NCBI GenBank assembly: GCA_007922305.1
Contig: ML677329.1
Location: 2,136,271 to 2,200,270, forward strand
DNA from: Dermatemys mawii
Taxonomy: Eukaryota > Chordata > Testudines > Dermatemydidae
Direction: 5' to 3'
DNA: 64,000 bases
The notes under the pieces were generated by a model. That model saw nothing but the letters and a program-made list of their open reading frames with translations, searched no databases and was not told the DNA's origin. Shown in pieces: positions 47,016 through 59,601 of the stretch. The stretch's first letter is position 1; each line of letters starts with the position of its first letter. The position numbers and the translations under genes are program-made.

Positions 47016-49928
47016 ATTCAGCTTGAGGTTACTGGAAGAGATGGAGGAGTGGATAAATGCAGGAAAAGCTTAAGATAAAAGTGGAGCATGTGAGTGGCAA
47101 AACTTCATTGGCCAAGGTTTCATCTAAAAATGTAGAATGGTACAGAACTGTACTACGTCATGGAGGAATTTGTGAATCAAAGATGAAATGGCCTCCCAAT
47201 TGAGGTGGGAGAGTCCAGCACTATACATCTATTTATGCAAAAAATATGTGAATGAATAAGTCTATAGGTTACTACTGTTGTGCTGGGAAAGCTGAACAGT
47301 TTTTTTTTAATTAAAGGGAGTTTTTTGCTGATCATGTTTCTGCATCTTAATTTTTTTTTCTCTTGCTTGCATGGGAATGTTTTTTGCTGTTCTTTGGCAT
47401 ATTTTTTTAAAATTTTAAATAAAAAACAATAAAAACACACACAGAATAGCTTTAAATAGTTCCAGCTACAGTATGTCCTGCTTCTGATCATACATAATTA
47501 AGTAGTAACAGCAAAAAGCTGCCTTAATTTTAGGGAGAAAAGAAAAAAATCGAAAGTATGAAAATACTATGGATCCTATGATTTTTTAGGGCTTTCTACA
47601 ATTTATGCAAATATTTGCAGATGTAAAAAGTCAAGACAGATTGATGCCTCCACATTCAAAATTAGGCCGTTTTATACTTCAAACAATTTTTTTTTAAAAC
47701 ATTAAGGTTCATACTGTGGCTTTCGTTGTGGATTATCTTGCAATTCATGTGTGCTGTACATGTACATCTGAAGTCACAGTGGCCAAGTGTGATATCAGTG
47801 AAAGTTAGTAATCTAAATACCTTTGAAGATCTGGGCCAATGTATCTCTAAATGCCTCATCTTAAAAACAAATATACTTCCAGTAAACATGGAGAGGAAAA
47901 GGTCTCTTGAATGGAACTTGGGGATCAATTTTGGAGAAGCTGACCTTTTGGCCCATGTGCTCCCCTCTGCTGTGCAATATGAAATGGAACAAAACCTCAG
48001 AAATGCTCTGTGGAAGGTGTAGAGCCATGCAGGGGAGAAAGGAGTATCGGTATCCTATTGGGTAGCCTCCTTCAGCCCCTCACTGACCATAATACACAAG
48101 CTCAGCTGAGGAACATAGTCATCTAAAGAAGCTGGAAGGGGTCAGAGAACAGCTGGAAGGAGTCAGAGGCATATTTTCTTCTCAAAGCAGTATAATTCAT
48201 CGTACAACATTCTGTGTAAATTCTCAGCAGCAGTAAGACCCTCGATCCACTTTTTCCTGTGGTGTAGTTTTTCCTGTGGTGCAGTGGGTATGTGCCCAGG
48301 GTAGGCTGAGCGCCAGACCATGGCAACATAGCAAGGTAGTCTTGCAAGGAAAGCAGTGGACAGCTTGGAGTTGTTGGGGAATTCTACATATAATCAGAGT
48401 GGTCTGCCCTACTATTTACTGTGGGCTGCGACTATTTGATTTATGCTATGGAATAATGGCCATGGTCTCATACCCAGTTAGTGTTTCAGTCTATTGGTCT
48501 CAGGATGATGTTATGACATATGACTGCTCCCTTTTCACTTGCTTTCACAGAGGAAGTGGAGTCTATAGCTTCATAAAATCCCACCCCCCGCCTTCTGAGA
48601 TACTGAGGTGTCATTGTGAATTAGTTATAGGGGCCAATGGTGCAAGTGCAATAACTAAAACACACAGGAGGAAAAGGACAGAGAATAAACAGATCATCTT
48701 CACCTGCAACACTCATGGCCCTAGGCTACTCTGCCATTTGCAAGTTATGCTGTCTTTAACCAAAGTTCCATTTATTCCAGCCTTCTGTTTATTCTTTCTG
48801 TTCTTCTCTATATATAGCAACGTACAGGAAAAACCACAGGCCACACCAAATCCGCAAGTATATTTTAAAGGTTTAGCTCATAAGTGAGATTTTTTTCCAT
48901 AACCCAGGGAAACATTATTCATTCTCTGCATACTGTATTTTGCGATATTTTGGACAATATTGATTGATTGTGTTCAGCATAAAACTGCTTTTAAAAGAAA
49001 ATGAAGAAAGAGGAAAGTAGTTTTGAAACCAGAAGGATACTTTTAATTGACGAGGGGCAAAATCTGCTCTGAGGTGACTCCCATCAGAGTGATGGACAGT
49101 TGTGCATGAGGGCAGAATGTTACCATATATTTTGGTGTCCGGAAAGGTAAATAAGCTGCTAGCTTACATTGCAGGGGTATAAGTTTCATTAGATCATGTG
49201 CAAATACAGGCTGCAAGAGTACTAGATCCATCTGAGTATAAACTAAAGGCCAGATTCTGTAGTGCTCATTGTGCCAGCAGGGCATGATACAGGGGCTAGC
49301 TGGTGTAGGGCTCCTTGTGTATCAGCACCTCTCTTGGGTTATTAGTGGGGTTTTAATGCAGGATCTTCAGTGCTAAAGTCAAAAGCCTCTGTGACTAGAA
49401 CCACATGGGTAACTCGATTAGCTGACAGCTGTAGTAATCTCTTATCTTCAGGATAAAAGGATTAGCCACTAGAAGGCAGCGAAGACTTGCACTCTTTTAG
49501 TACAAGTTATGCATATGCCTTTTATTCTGGCTAAATTCCTATACCAAACCCATTACCACGGTATGTGAGCACTTATCCTCCCCTTTCCCCCGTGCACCCT
49601 CACAAAGGGGACAGAAAGGAGTCTCTCTAAGCTCCTGGCACAGTATTCCCTGTTCTCCAGCCTGTGCCCCATGTGCACAGGTACAAGAGAGTGAAATTGT
49701 TGTGATAAAGACCACTATATGTGTGTTGGAGAGTCCCCATGCTGCCAACTGGTTGTTCTCTGCAGACATCAGGCTTTCGTCATTCAACTCTTGCCCATCC
49801 AGCACCATGCCAGAAGATGCTCCAGTACTGTCTGTTCCATGGAAGGCTCAGTGGATGCTTTTTGCCCAAGAATGTGCACCAGCCTGTTGTAGGAAGACTT
49901 GCATTATACAGCCATCAGCTGTATAACA

Positions 49929-51110
49929 TCTGCAATTCCTCTTTACAAGAGCATGGCATGTTTGAAGTCTCTTCTTTCGTGTGGCTGGTGTAGTGCAGCA
50001 ACTATGATTTCACCTCAAGTTGATCGACCCAAATGGCTACATCAGGAGTAGCAGAATTTATTGCAGTAATGCCTTCTTCATATTTATAAATTGGGCAATA
50101 AGTAGTGATATGTTCGATGGTCTGTCCTGGGGAACGACACTCACACACTGAGGAGTCCTTGATTTTCCATTTGTGTATTAGATATCTGCATCTACCATGG
50201 TTGGTTCGAATTTGGGTCAGAGTTGGCTAAGATTTCCTGGGTTTGACCTTCCAAGGTCACTTCTGCATGGGATCTGGTAGAAGGTGCTTATTTTTTTAAG
50301 CCTTGTTTAGCCCAATCTGCTTTCCAAGCCTTCTTCTGATCATAGCCTGATTGCATCAGGCTAAACGAATGTTCCCAGAAAGTCTTGCAGGACTTAAGAT
50401 GTTGTGAGGGAGGGGGGCGGTGTTGTTAAGGTCTTTGTGAATGGGAAGACCTCTGTTTTCCTGGATTCGCCGAGCTTTGCGGAATGTTGTAGCAGTTTGG
50501 TGTATCAGTGGGGGAGCGATGTTAGATAGGACAGGTAGCCTGGGGTTGGAGTCCTGTGATGCACTACATCACTGTATTTAGCTGGGTATCCACAAGTTGT
50601 CTGTGGATGCATCCACTCCATACTGGTGCACTATATTTAGCTACTGAATATACAAGTGCTATTGCAGATGTTAGCAACGCTGATGCACCCCAGGTCGTAC
50701 CTGCTAGTTTCTGGATTATCTTGGCTCTTGGTTTTTATCTTTGCAGCTACCTTCTCAAAATGACCATGAAAGGAGAGCGTGTGATCGAGTTTCACTCTGA
50801 GACATGTTGGAGTGTTATTGTGTTGCACATTTTTTACCACAGAAATCTACTTTCAGTGTTTTTGGCACTCTTATTATCAAGATGAAATGCACTTACTGTT
50901 TTTCCAGGGCTTGGTTTGAGCCTCCATTTTTTGAAATGAAGTGAACCAGTGTTTGGCGAGCCATTGATAATACCTATGTAGTTCTGGTGGTGATGTAACT
51001 GTACTGGCAATGGTTGTGCAACCCTGGAAGTGTTTCTGAATATGGAGATGAAGTGTTTTGCCAGCATTGCAGGCATTGAATCCAGGTACATTTCTCTTGC
51101 ATGTAAACTA
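49929..51110 (-). pseudogene. Jockey-like LINE RT/C-terminal remnant, distinct from CR1
   Basis: The minus strand reads fragments of a non-LTR polymerase in order. KKWRLKPSPGKT with a following FHLDN lies near 50895-50950, and KLDHTLSFHGHFEKVAAKIKT near 50725-50790. A stretch open from 50220 down to a natural TAG at 50002-50004 follows, giving LTQIRTNHGRCRYLIHKW and a Cys-X-Cys ... His-X4-Cys module (CECRSPGQTIEHITTYC). That HGRC plus zinc-module C-terminus is characteristic of Jockey-like LINE polymerases and is absent from CR1. Stops and frameshifts separate the pieces (two frames at 50637-50840 and 50834-51091). Remains of the 3' UTR may continue to about 49540. The clade name is my inference. 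Confidence 0.65.
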
Positions 51111-51539
51111 GACTTTAGGTCTGTGATTTCTGTGGATTTTGCTCTAGAACAGATTTATTTTCTTCCTGCCCGTCAAACTCCAGAGCGAACAATACCTTAA
51201 AGTGAGCTTTCATCCCGTACTTTGGAGCACTCGGTAAGGAGGCTTCATATAAATTGCTATAGTTCCCTCTTCAAGAGGACAAACACCTCAAAAATAAACT
51301 AAGCAACAAGATAATTAAAGCAAGTTCAGAATCACTAGGTTTATATTTGAATTGTTTTGGTGTACTTAGGTGGTTGTTTTTATGTTTGCCATAGACTCTA
51401 GACAATCTACATTTTATAATAAAATGGGCATCCTTGGTTTATTTTTCAATAAACTGGTGAAGGGAGTGTTCTGTAAAGCTCACAGTTTTTCTCAAGAAGT
51501 TCAAGGGAATAAATGATCAAAGGAGGCACTGTGGTTTAT

Positions 51540-51690
51540 CTAGTCGTGGGAATAAGGGACTTTGGAAGTAGCAGTCCTATATTCTAATATGACACTGCCT
51601 CATTTGTGAATTTAGGGGAGTCACTTACTCTTTCCGTGCCTCAGTCTACTCATCAATAAAATGGGGAGGATGATAATAATTATGGATACA
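51540..51690 (+). mobile_element. MIR/CORE-SINE copy
   Basis: GGGAGTCACTTACTCTTTCC, GTGCCTCAGTCTACTCATCA and ATAAAATGGGGAGGATGATAA follow the MIR consensus order. Confidence 0.75.
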
Positions 51691-53054
51691 ACTTTGTCAT
51701 GGTAAAATTAGGCAAAATTTAGTGAACTGTCATGATAAAAATGTACAAAATCACGGTATGGTCATGGCAATTAAAAATGTGCAGCAATTTTACAATAAAG
51801 TATTACAATGAACTGCAGAGGTATTGACACTGAACCACAGTTTGAGTGGCCTGCTGAGGTGACTTGGGTGTGGAGGTGGCAGTCCATCCCTGGACTCTGT
51901 TGCCTGAAGCTGAAGAACTCATTGAAATCTTAAAGTCAAGGAATCTATGACCTCCCTGACAAAATCTTATCTATAATAATAATTACCAGTAATTCTAATG
52001 TGCTTTCAGATCTTCAGATGAAAATTTGCTATATAAGTGCAAATGATTACTCTTATTCTTTTAACTTATTAATAATTTACTATTTGGGGAGGGGGAATCT
52101 TTTTCTTTGATAAAATTTATTCCTCCCTCCTTTGCTGTGGTCTTCCAGCAACTCTTTATGGAGAGGTCAAATACCAGCATTGTTTCTTTTTGATTCCTAA
52201 GATGAGCTAGAATTCTTAAAAGCACCATCACTGTCAATTCTGTGCACATTTTAAAGAATTTTGCAGTGAGATCTTGAATTATGCACTTTTTGTTATTCCT
52301 GAAGATTACTGAACCATCACATATAAAAGGTAATTTCAAGTGGATTGATTTGTAATCAAAGTAATGTTTTGGGAGGAAATCAATATGTTCTCTTCTAAAT
52401 CAGAACCATTTGTCCCAGGTGCATTCTAAAAGGTTCCACCTGGTCTTCCACAGGGAATACGATGGCATCAGTCCAACTGCTAATGTTATTTCTTGGTTCA
52501 AAAATTATTTATTTATTTTTGGAAGGGTATTGTACAGAACAAATCAACACAACTCACCATTGGACATTAACAAAAGAAATATACTTGTATGCCCTTTTTA
52601 GACTGATATTAATATAAATTTAGTGGAAAAGTTTTTTTTCTGCATGTGATAATTGGATTTAAATATTTCAACAGATCAAATGTATTTGCAGTGCTTGGTT
52701 GGTCATTCTCGCTTGCAGAGTTTTAAAGAGATTTGATGGTTTCATCTATATTTATTTTGTTTTTTCTTTCTGGAAAGTGTTTTCCATAACTTCTGCTCTG
52801 GAAGATTATTTAAGAAATAAATTCTTAATAAAACAAAATACACTAAAGAACATTATTCACTGGTTAACCCAGATGAATAACAGCAAGTTCAACTTATTTA
52901 AACAGAGAAATAAGGTCTCATGGTAATATTAGTAAAAGCCCAGGAATTAGACTGATGACAGGTTACAGTACATTTGTGCTAATAAGGACTTCACTTTTAT
53001 GAAAAATGAGTGAAACTAGCTTTAAAATAGAATTTTAATAGAGTGAAAACAATT

Positions 53055-53179
53055 AGGGCCAGCCCTGCATAGGTGCACACTTATAACTTTACACATGTGC
53101 TTAGCCTCATGCCTTTCAATTGAAGTCAGCAGAATTGTTCTGGATTTATATCAGTTTACATAAAAACATACTCTGGCCA
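53055..53179. mobile_element. Palindromic mini-element (diverged)
   Basis: AGGGCCAGCCCTGCATAGG on the left and CATACTCTGGCCAC on the right are inverted ends. The core CAATTGAAGTCAGC is typical of the GGCCAGATYC family. Confidence 0.4.
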
Positions 53180-54501
53180 CATGTCAGTTTGGACATCTTA
53201 TAATCAGCCCTGAAAGCCTATTTTAGCGCAAATATTACAAACATTTTTATGATGGAAAAGAACTACCTAGGGTTAAATTGATATAACCTATATCCTTTTC
53301 AATCCTGGGTCTAAAAACCAAAATCATTTGTTTGCATATGGAAAGGTATAAGATTAATTTCATAACACTACAATAGTTCTGTTAGTACTCGGATGCTGTC
53401 AGGATAGTTGAAATTGTTAAATGTATTCATGCAGGGCTATGTATTCCCACTTTTGTGTTCAAAGTATGCGGGGCCTCTGGGCATTGGTTATTTCCAAATG
53501 ACTGAATTTAGTTACTAAAAAAATCCTTGTAAACCTACAGATTTGTTCAAAGCATCAATTCTTCTATTTGAAAACAAATAACAGTGTATACATGTGGGCC
53601 TTTATGATCACCCTTTTGGGTCCTTCCTCCCACTCTCCCCCAATTGGCTGTTCCATTTTTTTCATATGTCCCTTTTATTCAGCTCAGATGGATGTTTCAG
53701 CTTTAAGTACCGTTTCACCCATTCCCCAGCCTCCAACACAGAGCTCCAAAAAAAAGAAAAATCACTATTCAGTGAACCCAAATGTTCCCTCCTTTGCTGA
53801 AGCAGTACTTAGCAGGCTACCTTTTACATGTCTCTTTGTGTTCAGTGTTCACATGTTCCATTTGTGGGTTGCTGGCAAGCTGGAGTGCAATGGGAGCAGC
53901 CTGCTTCTCCGTTAGAGGAGAGATTGCTTCAACAGAAACCAGGCTAGATGATTAGAGAGCCTGGTGAGCTGATAGGCTGTGAAGGGAATCCCACGGTGAA
54001 GGGTGACATGACTGAACAGAACAGGCAGAAGACAGCTTTTGTGAACACAAATCAAGCCAGAGTAATATAAGCAAAAAGACGAGTAACACACAACTTGTGG
54101 CTCAACCAAGCCTTCAGATCCTGGGTAAGGAACCCTCCCCACAAGCATTCTCAGTCTCTCTCGCAATCCTTCCTATATCTCATCCTCTGAACATTTGGGG
54201 AAAGAGCTGGAGTTCGCCTCTTGAAACCTGGGGCCTACTTATTGCCATCTCCATACTGTGACTATGGCTGCAACACAGGGCTTTGAGAGTGGGGCAAAAT
54301 GAATTGGGGGAAAAAAACAAAAGTGGGTCTCCTTGGGGTTCCATGAGAGACAAGGGGTGTCCCAGAGGTGAGTGAGGAAGGGTGACACTTCACTAAGTCA
54401 CAGTTTCTGGAGTTGTGTTTTCCCATGGTACACATATGCATCACTTGAAGGATCTTGGTGTAGGGAGGGAAGGGAAGTTTTTAATATATTAACAGGGACA
54501 T

Positions 54502-54568
54502 AGGCCCACATACTCAAAGCTAACTTCCATGGAAGTTTGGAGTATAAATACCTTTGAGAATCTGAGCC
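54502..54568. mobile_element. Short palindromic mini-element
   Basis: AGGCCCACATACTCAAAG on the left pairs with CTTTGAGAATCTGAGCC on the right around the symmetrical core ACTTCCATGGAAGTTT. The 67 bp are almost wholly self-complementary. Confidence 0.55.
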
Positions 54569-55099
54569 ATGTTGACTATGTACCTATGGAGGGGAAAGAA
54601 GGGAGAGTCAGTCAGCCCTGTCCCTCATGTGGCATGTGTAGTTAAACAAGGACTTGTGCGCCAACTACTTCTCCAACAAGTGGCTTTGCAAGGAATGAGT
54701 GTGGCCATGGTTCTGTCCTGCTGAAAGAGGGTGGTGTCCAGTAGAGTTAAGCAGGCACAGGTGTGGGGAGGGATAATTTGTTCTGGGGATGAGCTGTAGC
54801 AAAGTACAATCCCCTGGAGTAAGGAGGTCAGAAGCAGGGAATCATGAATCTCAGCCTGGAATAGCACAGCTACACACCATGCTATATACAGGGCTTGTGG
54901 TAATACTGGTTTCCAGGCTTTTGTGAGTTCAGGGTCTCCTGCTACCTCCCCCTGTGCTGGAGATGTTCCTCAAAACCTCAGAGTGATCATATTTTGAACT
55001 GTGTTCACATCTCTTGAACCCTCAAATTCTGATGGGAATTATAGCTGCCTGCTGGGCTTAATACCCAAAATATACATACGAACTTCCTATACCCGAGAT

Positions 55100-56025
55100 A
55101 GAATTGCCAGCTTTCAATGTGCAGAAAACTGATTACCCTTGCTCTGCCCCGCCCCTTTTCTGAGGCCACACCTCCACTCACTCCTCCCCTCCCCCCACTT
55201 ACTTGCTCATTTTCACTTTACTGGTACGGGGGTGAGGGATTTGGGGTGAGGTTGGGGCTGAGGGGTTTGGGGTACAGGAGTGGGCTCTGGGCTGGGGCAG
55301 GGTGTTGGGTGGGGCCAGAAATGAGGGGTTCATGGTGCAGAAGGGGGGTGTTGGAGGGCGTACAGGCTCTGGTCAATGGGTGCTGATTCTGGGGTGAAGC
55401 CAGAAATAAGGGGTTCAGGGTTTGGGAGGGGGATCTAGGCTTGGGCAGGGCATTGGGGTGAGGGCTCTGGCTGCTTTGCAGGCTCTGGGGTGGGGTTGGA
55501 GATGTGGGGTTTGACGCGTAGGAGAGGGCTCCAGGCTGGGGCAAAGGAGTGGGATGTGGGAAAAGGCTCTGGGCTGAGGCAGGGATTTGGGGTGTGGGCT
55601 CAGGGTGCAGTTCTGGGGTAAGGCTTCAGGGCTGGGGCATGGGTGTGGGTGAGGGATGCAGGTTCCAGATGGTGCTTACCTCAAGTGGCTCCAGGGAAGC
55701 AACGACATCTCCCTCCGGCTCCAAGATAGAGGTGTGACCACGTGGCTCTGCACACTGCTTCGCCTGCAGATGCCAGTCCCTCAGCTCCCATTGGCCATGG
55801 TTCCTGGTTAACTGGAGCTGCTGAGCTAGCCCTGGCCATCCCTCCCCCTAGCAGCCAGAGGGAGATGCCAGAAGGTTCCTGGATTGGAGTCGTGTGGAGC
55901 TGGGTAGGGAGCCTGCCTGCATCGCCAACTGGACTTTTAACGGCCCAGTCAGCACTGCTGACTGGAGCTGCCAGGGTCCTTTTCGACTGGGCTTTCCGGT
56001 TGAAAACCGGACACCTGTCAACCCT
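55100..56025 (-). mobile_element. Composite turtle-type repeat with G-rich tandem core
   Basis: Ends AGAATTGCCAGCTTTC and, reverse-complemented, AGGGTTGACAGGTGTC are similar inverted termini. About 55222-55650 is a degenerate tandem array built on GGGCTCTGGGCTGGGGCAGG and GGGGTTTGGGGTG units. About 55670-56025 is a unique part containing AGCTCCCATTGGCCATGG and TTGAAAACCGGACACCTGTC. I recognise this arrangement from turtle genomes; the class is uncertain. The open frames across it come from the repeat and are not genes. Confidence 0.6.
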
Positions 56026-56793
56026 AGCCTGAGGAAGGTTAGGTTTGACTCCTTCCACAGGCTGTTAACTTCACTCCTGACTTGATCAGATGAGACTCAC
56101 TCTTGCTTCTTGAGTAGATCATACTGCTGTCACAGTGCTTCCCCTCCTTGCTTGATCCTGTGCATGGTTTCATGTTTTGTGAGCATTGGGCCTAGGAGAT
56201 TCCCATGTTTCCTCTGTATGAAGGGCATCAGTTTATACTGCTACCCTAGTAAGAGGGAATGCATTCCATTGGACATCATTATAAATGCACACTTAACAAA
56301 CTGATGTCGCTATGAAATGCTTGGCTTCTAAGAACGGCCCTATATAGCAGGGAAACAGTATATTATCCTCCCATCAATCACACTTGAAGCTGAATTGTGT
56401 CTGTTTAACACAGTCATTTACTAATAATAGCTCTGGGATAGGGAGTAATGAATCCATGATTATTCAGACTCTTTGGGAAAATTCATGATGGTATTAAAGA
56501 ACACTTGTTTCCAGCTGAAGACAGATTTCCCCTCAAATCATCATCTTTCTTTCAGGCCCCTAAGCATACTCTCTCTTTGACTGCATTCAGTGTTCTTTAC
56601 ACTGTTGCAGGACATTACAAAAGGGGTTACTCACATCTCTGCATTGCATTGTGTCCAGACACACTAATCTTTTTGTTAGGCCATGATTGGTCACCTCAGT
56701 CTAAACCCTATGAAACCTTTGAGCAAAAGTGCCTTGAGAGGGACTTTTTGTGACAGACAGCCATCAGTTCAAAGCCTGGGAAGAGGGGCTCAT

Positions 56794-56827
<34 letters not shown>
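56794..56827 (+). repeat. Homopolymer of 34 G
   Basis: An uninterrupted G run inside COL25A1 intron 2, preceded by CAT and followed by TGTCC. Confidence 0.95.
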
Positions 56828-56828
<1 letters not shown>

Positions 56829-59289
56829 GTCCTTTCATGGTAAGTGGACAGATGGTTTTTCTTTACTTGGGATCATACAGAATATACAATGACTTGAGCA
56901 CTTGCATCCCCATGTCATTTTTGCAAGGCTGCTTCATGATGGGAACATACACTTTTCATTTACTTGTTGCTATTGTTCCTTTCAGCCACTTTGTTGGGAG
57001 GTTAAAACTGCCCTTTTGTGAAGTGAAAAAGGGTTTTTAGTAGAACATCAGTGTCATAAAGACTGTCATTGTTTACATATGTATCTTCTGTGTAAAAACT
57101 AATTTTGTATTTGAAATACAATCAGAAAGGAAGGGTCAGAACCAATAATTCCAAATCCTGTTGTTTGTTTTTGCTATAATATAATTAACTGTCTCAGTTG
57201 TATTTGCAAATAATAGGATAGAATCAAATGAGAATTTTTCATGGAGAAAGTTCATTATGTGCTTATTATATAAACAAAGAAGGTACAGAGGAGTAAAATA
57301 ATATTCTTAAACCTGCTGTATGTAATATAATTGTATTGCACAACAACAAGCTACGCTTAATGTTAATTGTCATTCAGTAAATGTGCTGCATTCATTCTGT
57401 TTTCTTTTTAATTATGTCTGTACAAAATTTGATCTTTAGACATCAGTCCTTTCAGGGGTCTAAAAATGGCTCTTGTATAACTACAGGGGGCAAAGAATTG
57501 ATTCTTCTTATTCTACTATGTGAACTGACTTAAAATGAGGTAAAATGGGACAAAACCTGTGGAGGGGGCCTACGATTGTTTAATCCCCAGACAACACTTT
57601 ACCAGGCTGCCAACCACTAAACAACTTTATTGGAAATGATTGTTCATAAATTTGGCGTTGAGTAGATTAATTGTAGAGCTTGTAGCATTGCTAGTAGTTA
57701 CAGTTCATCTGAAGTAATTTCTGTTTTCCTTCTAATCTTTTCTTTCTTTGCTCTTTGGTTGCAGTAATTATGGCTTGAAAACCTGAAACCCAGCCAGACA
57801 TACATAAATAGAATAAATTTTAACAATATTTATCTTACAGACAATGAAGAACATAAAATAGAGAGATAATAAGTAGACATTGCTCCATCAGATAATTCGA
57901 AACACATAAACGTAACGTGATCTTTAGTTACTTGATTTAAATGGGACTCCTCTGTGACTAAATATTACTCTGCTTTTATAAAGCATGCAGGATTGAGACC
58001 TCAGCACAAAGAACTTGTATAGAAGGCTTGACAGCAATATGTCCCCTTGTCATGAAACAAGACAAAGTCATTACTTCAAATAAAAGGCCACAGGAAATGT
58101 GCAGTGCCTCCTGGGTAAAAGTCCTATAAACAAAAAGGAAGCCCTAATTTGTAAACTTAAAAAAGATGTGTGTGATTTCAAATTGCCTATGTAAAAAAAA
58201 AAAAAAATACAGTGTAAACAGAACTGCATTTGTGAAGTAAAATATTATTCTTAAAATAAGTGACATTTCAGAACTCAGTTAAGTGAAGACTAGAGCTGGT
58301 CTGAAAATGTTATTTTTTCCCCCTTTAAAAAATTAAACTTTTCATCAAAAGCCAGAAAAGAGATGGGAAGTATGTGTGAAGCCACAGGTGTGCACAGTGC
58401 AGTAGAAGGATTTGTTAGAAAAAGATTTTTGGTCAAAACTGAAAGCTGCAAACATTTAGCTTTCTGTCAAAAATCAAAAAAAAATTGAGGAAAGGAGATT
58501 TACCCACACACTTACTTATTGAATAGAAAACCCAATTTTCTGTTGGAAAAAGTTTTGATGGAAGAATTTTGTCCATCCCTAGAACAAACCAAGGAAGATT
58601 CTGAGGCTCTCCCATTCTATACTATATATACTACATTGCCATCCATTCTGAGATCTTGCCCTTTGCCACTGTGGAGAGTGGAAAGACTTGGTCCTACCTA
58701 CTGCAAAGCATCTCTCCTTTTATCTAAGATAAACAAGCTTCATAATTTTAATTCTCATTCTCTCCCACTATATGATGTCTCTTGTCATTTTACATTTTAG
58801 CCAAATTTATTACCCTCTGACTGCATCCACCATGAAATTGTCACTATGCAGAGAAGCATCAATACAATGGTAAATAAAATATTTAGGATAAAATATAGTC
58901 CTCACAGGACATCAATGTGGTATATTTTTCAGGGGGGAAAAAAGTAATAACAGATAATAAATTTAAAAAAACATAAAAATTGTTGGTATGCTCTTTGTAG
59001 TTTCTTTTAGGTTATCTTCTTTCACTATTTTAAGTAAATGCAGCATCCATTTTATCCGGGATGTTTATCCTTATGTGAGTAAATGGAAAACAATTTCCTG
59101 CAACCTCCAAGGTTGTATATGAGCAGGATAAAGCAAAGCAAAAACCAATACAGGTCTCAATCCTGCATTACTGGAATCAATAGGAATTTTTCCATTGCTT
59201 TGAATGGGAATGGGACTAAGCCTTGATTCTCTGAATAATAAAGTTTTTTTGATTATCCCATAAAGGGTCTGTAATTCTGGAAAAAATAC

Positions 59290-59430
59290 TGGGCCAGATT
59301 CATTGCTCCAGCTACTTTGAGTCGATCCAGCAAAGCAAAACATCCATAAACTAGGCTGGCTAGTAAGCCAGGTTTATGGCTGTTTTATGTCACTGAAGCA
59401 GCGTAAAGCAGTCCTGATGAATCTGGCCCA
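59290..59430. mobile_element. Palindromic mini-element, perfect 14-bp TIRs
   Basis: TGGGCCAGATTCAT at 59290-59303 is exactly the reverse complement of ATGAATCTGGCCCA at 59417-59430. The 141-bp interior is non-coding and partly self-complementary (CATAAACTAGGCTGG against CCAGGTTTATGG). Confidence 0.65.
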
Positions 59431-59601
59431 CTATTTTTAAGTCTTTTAAAACTATTCTCTGGCATATTTCCCATGTTCAATATTTTTTTACTGTCACGGA
59501 CTGTATATTTTATTGACAATATAGAAGATATGGGCTGGACTTCAAATGTGCTGTGACTCAGTGCTGATGCAAATTAAAAATATGCAGAAATCTCACAGCT
59601 C

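Noticed and set aside
55117..55737. Gly- and Pro-rich frames across the G-rich repeat
   Set aside because: Direct translation products of the tandem repeat, open on both strands.
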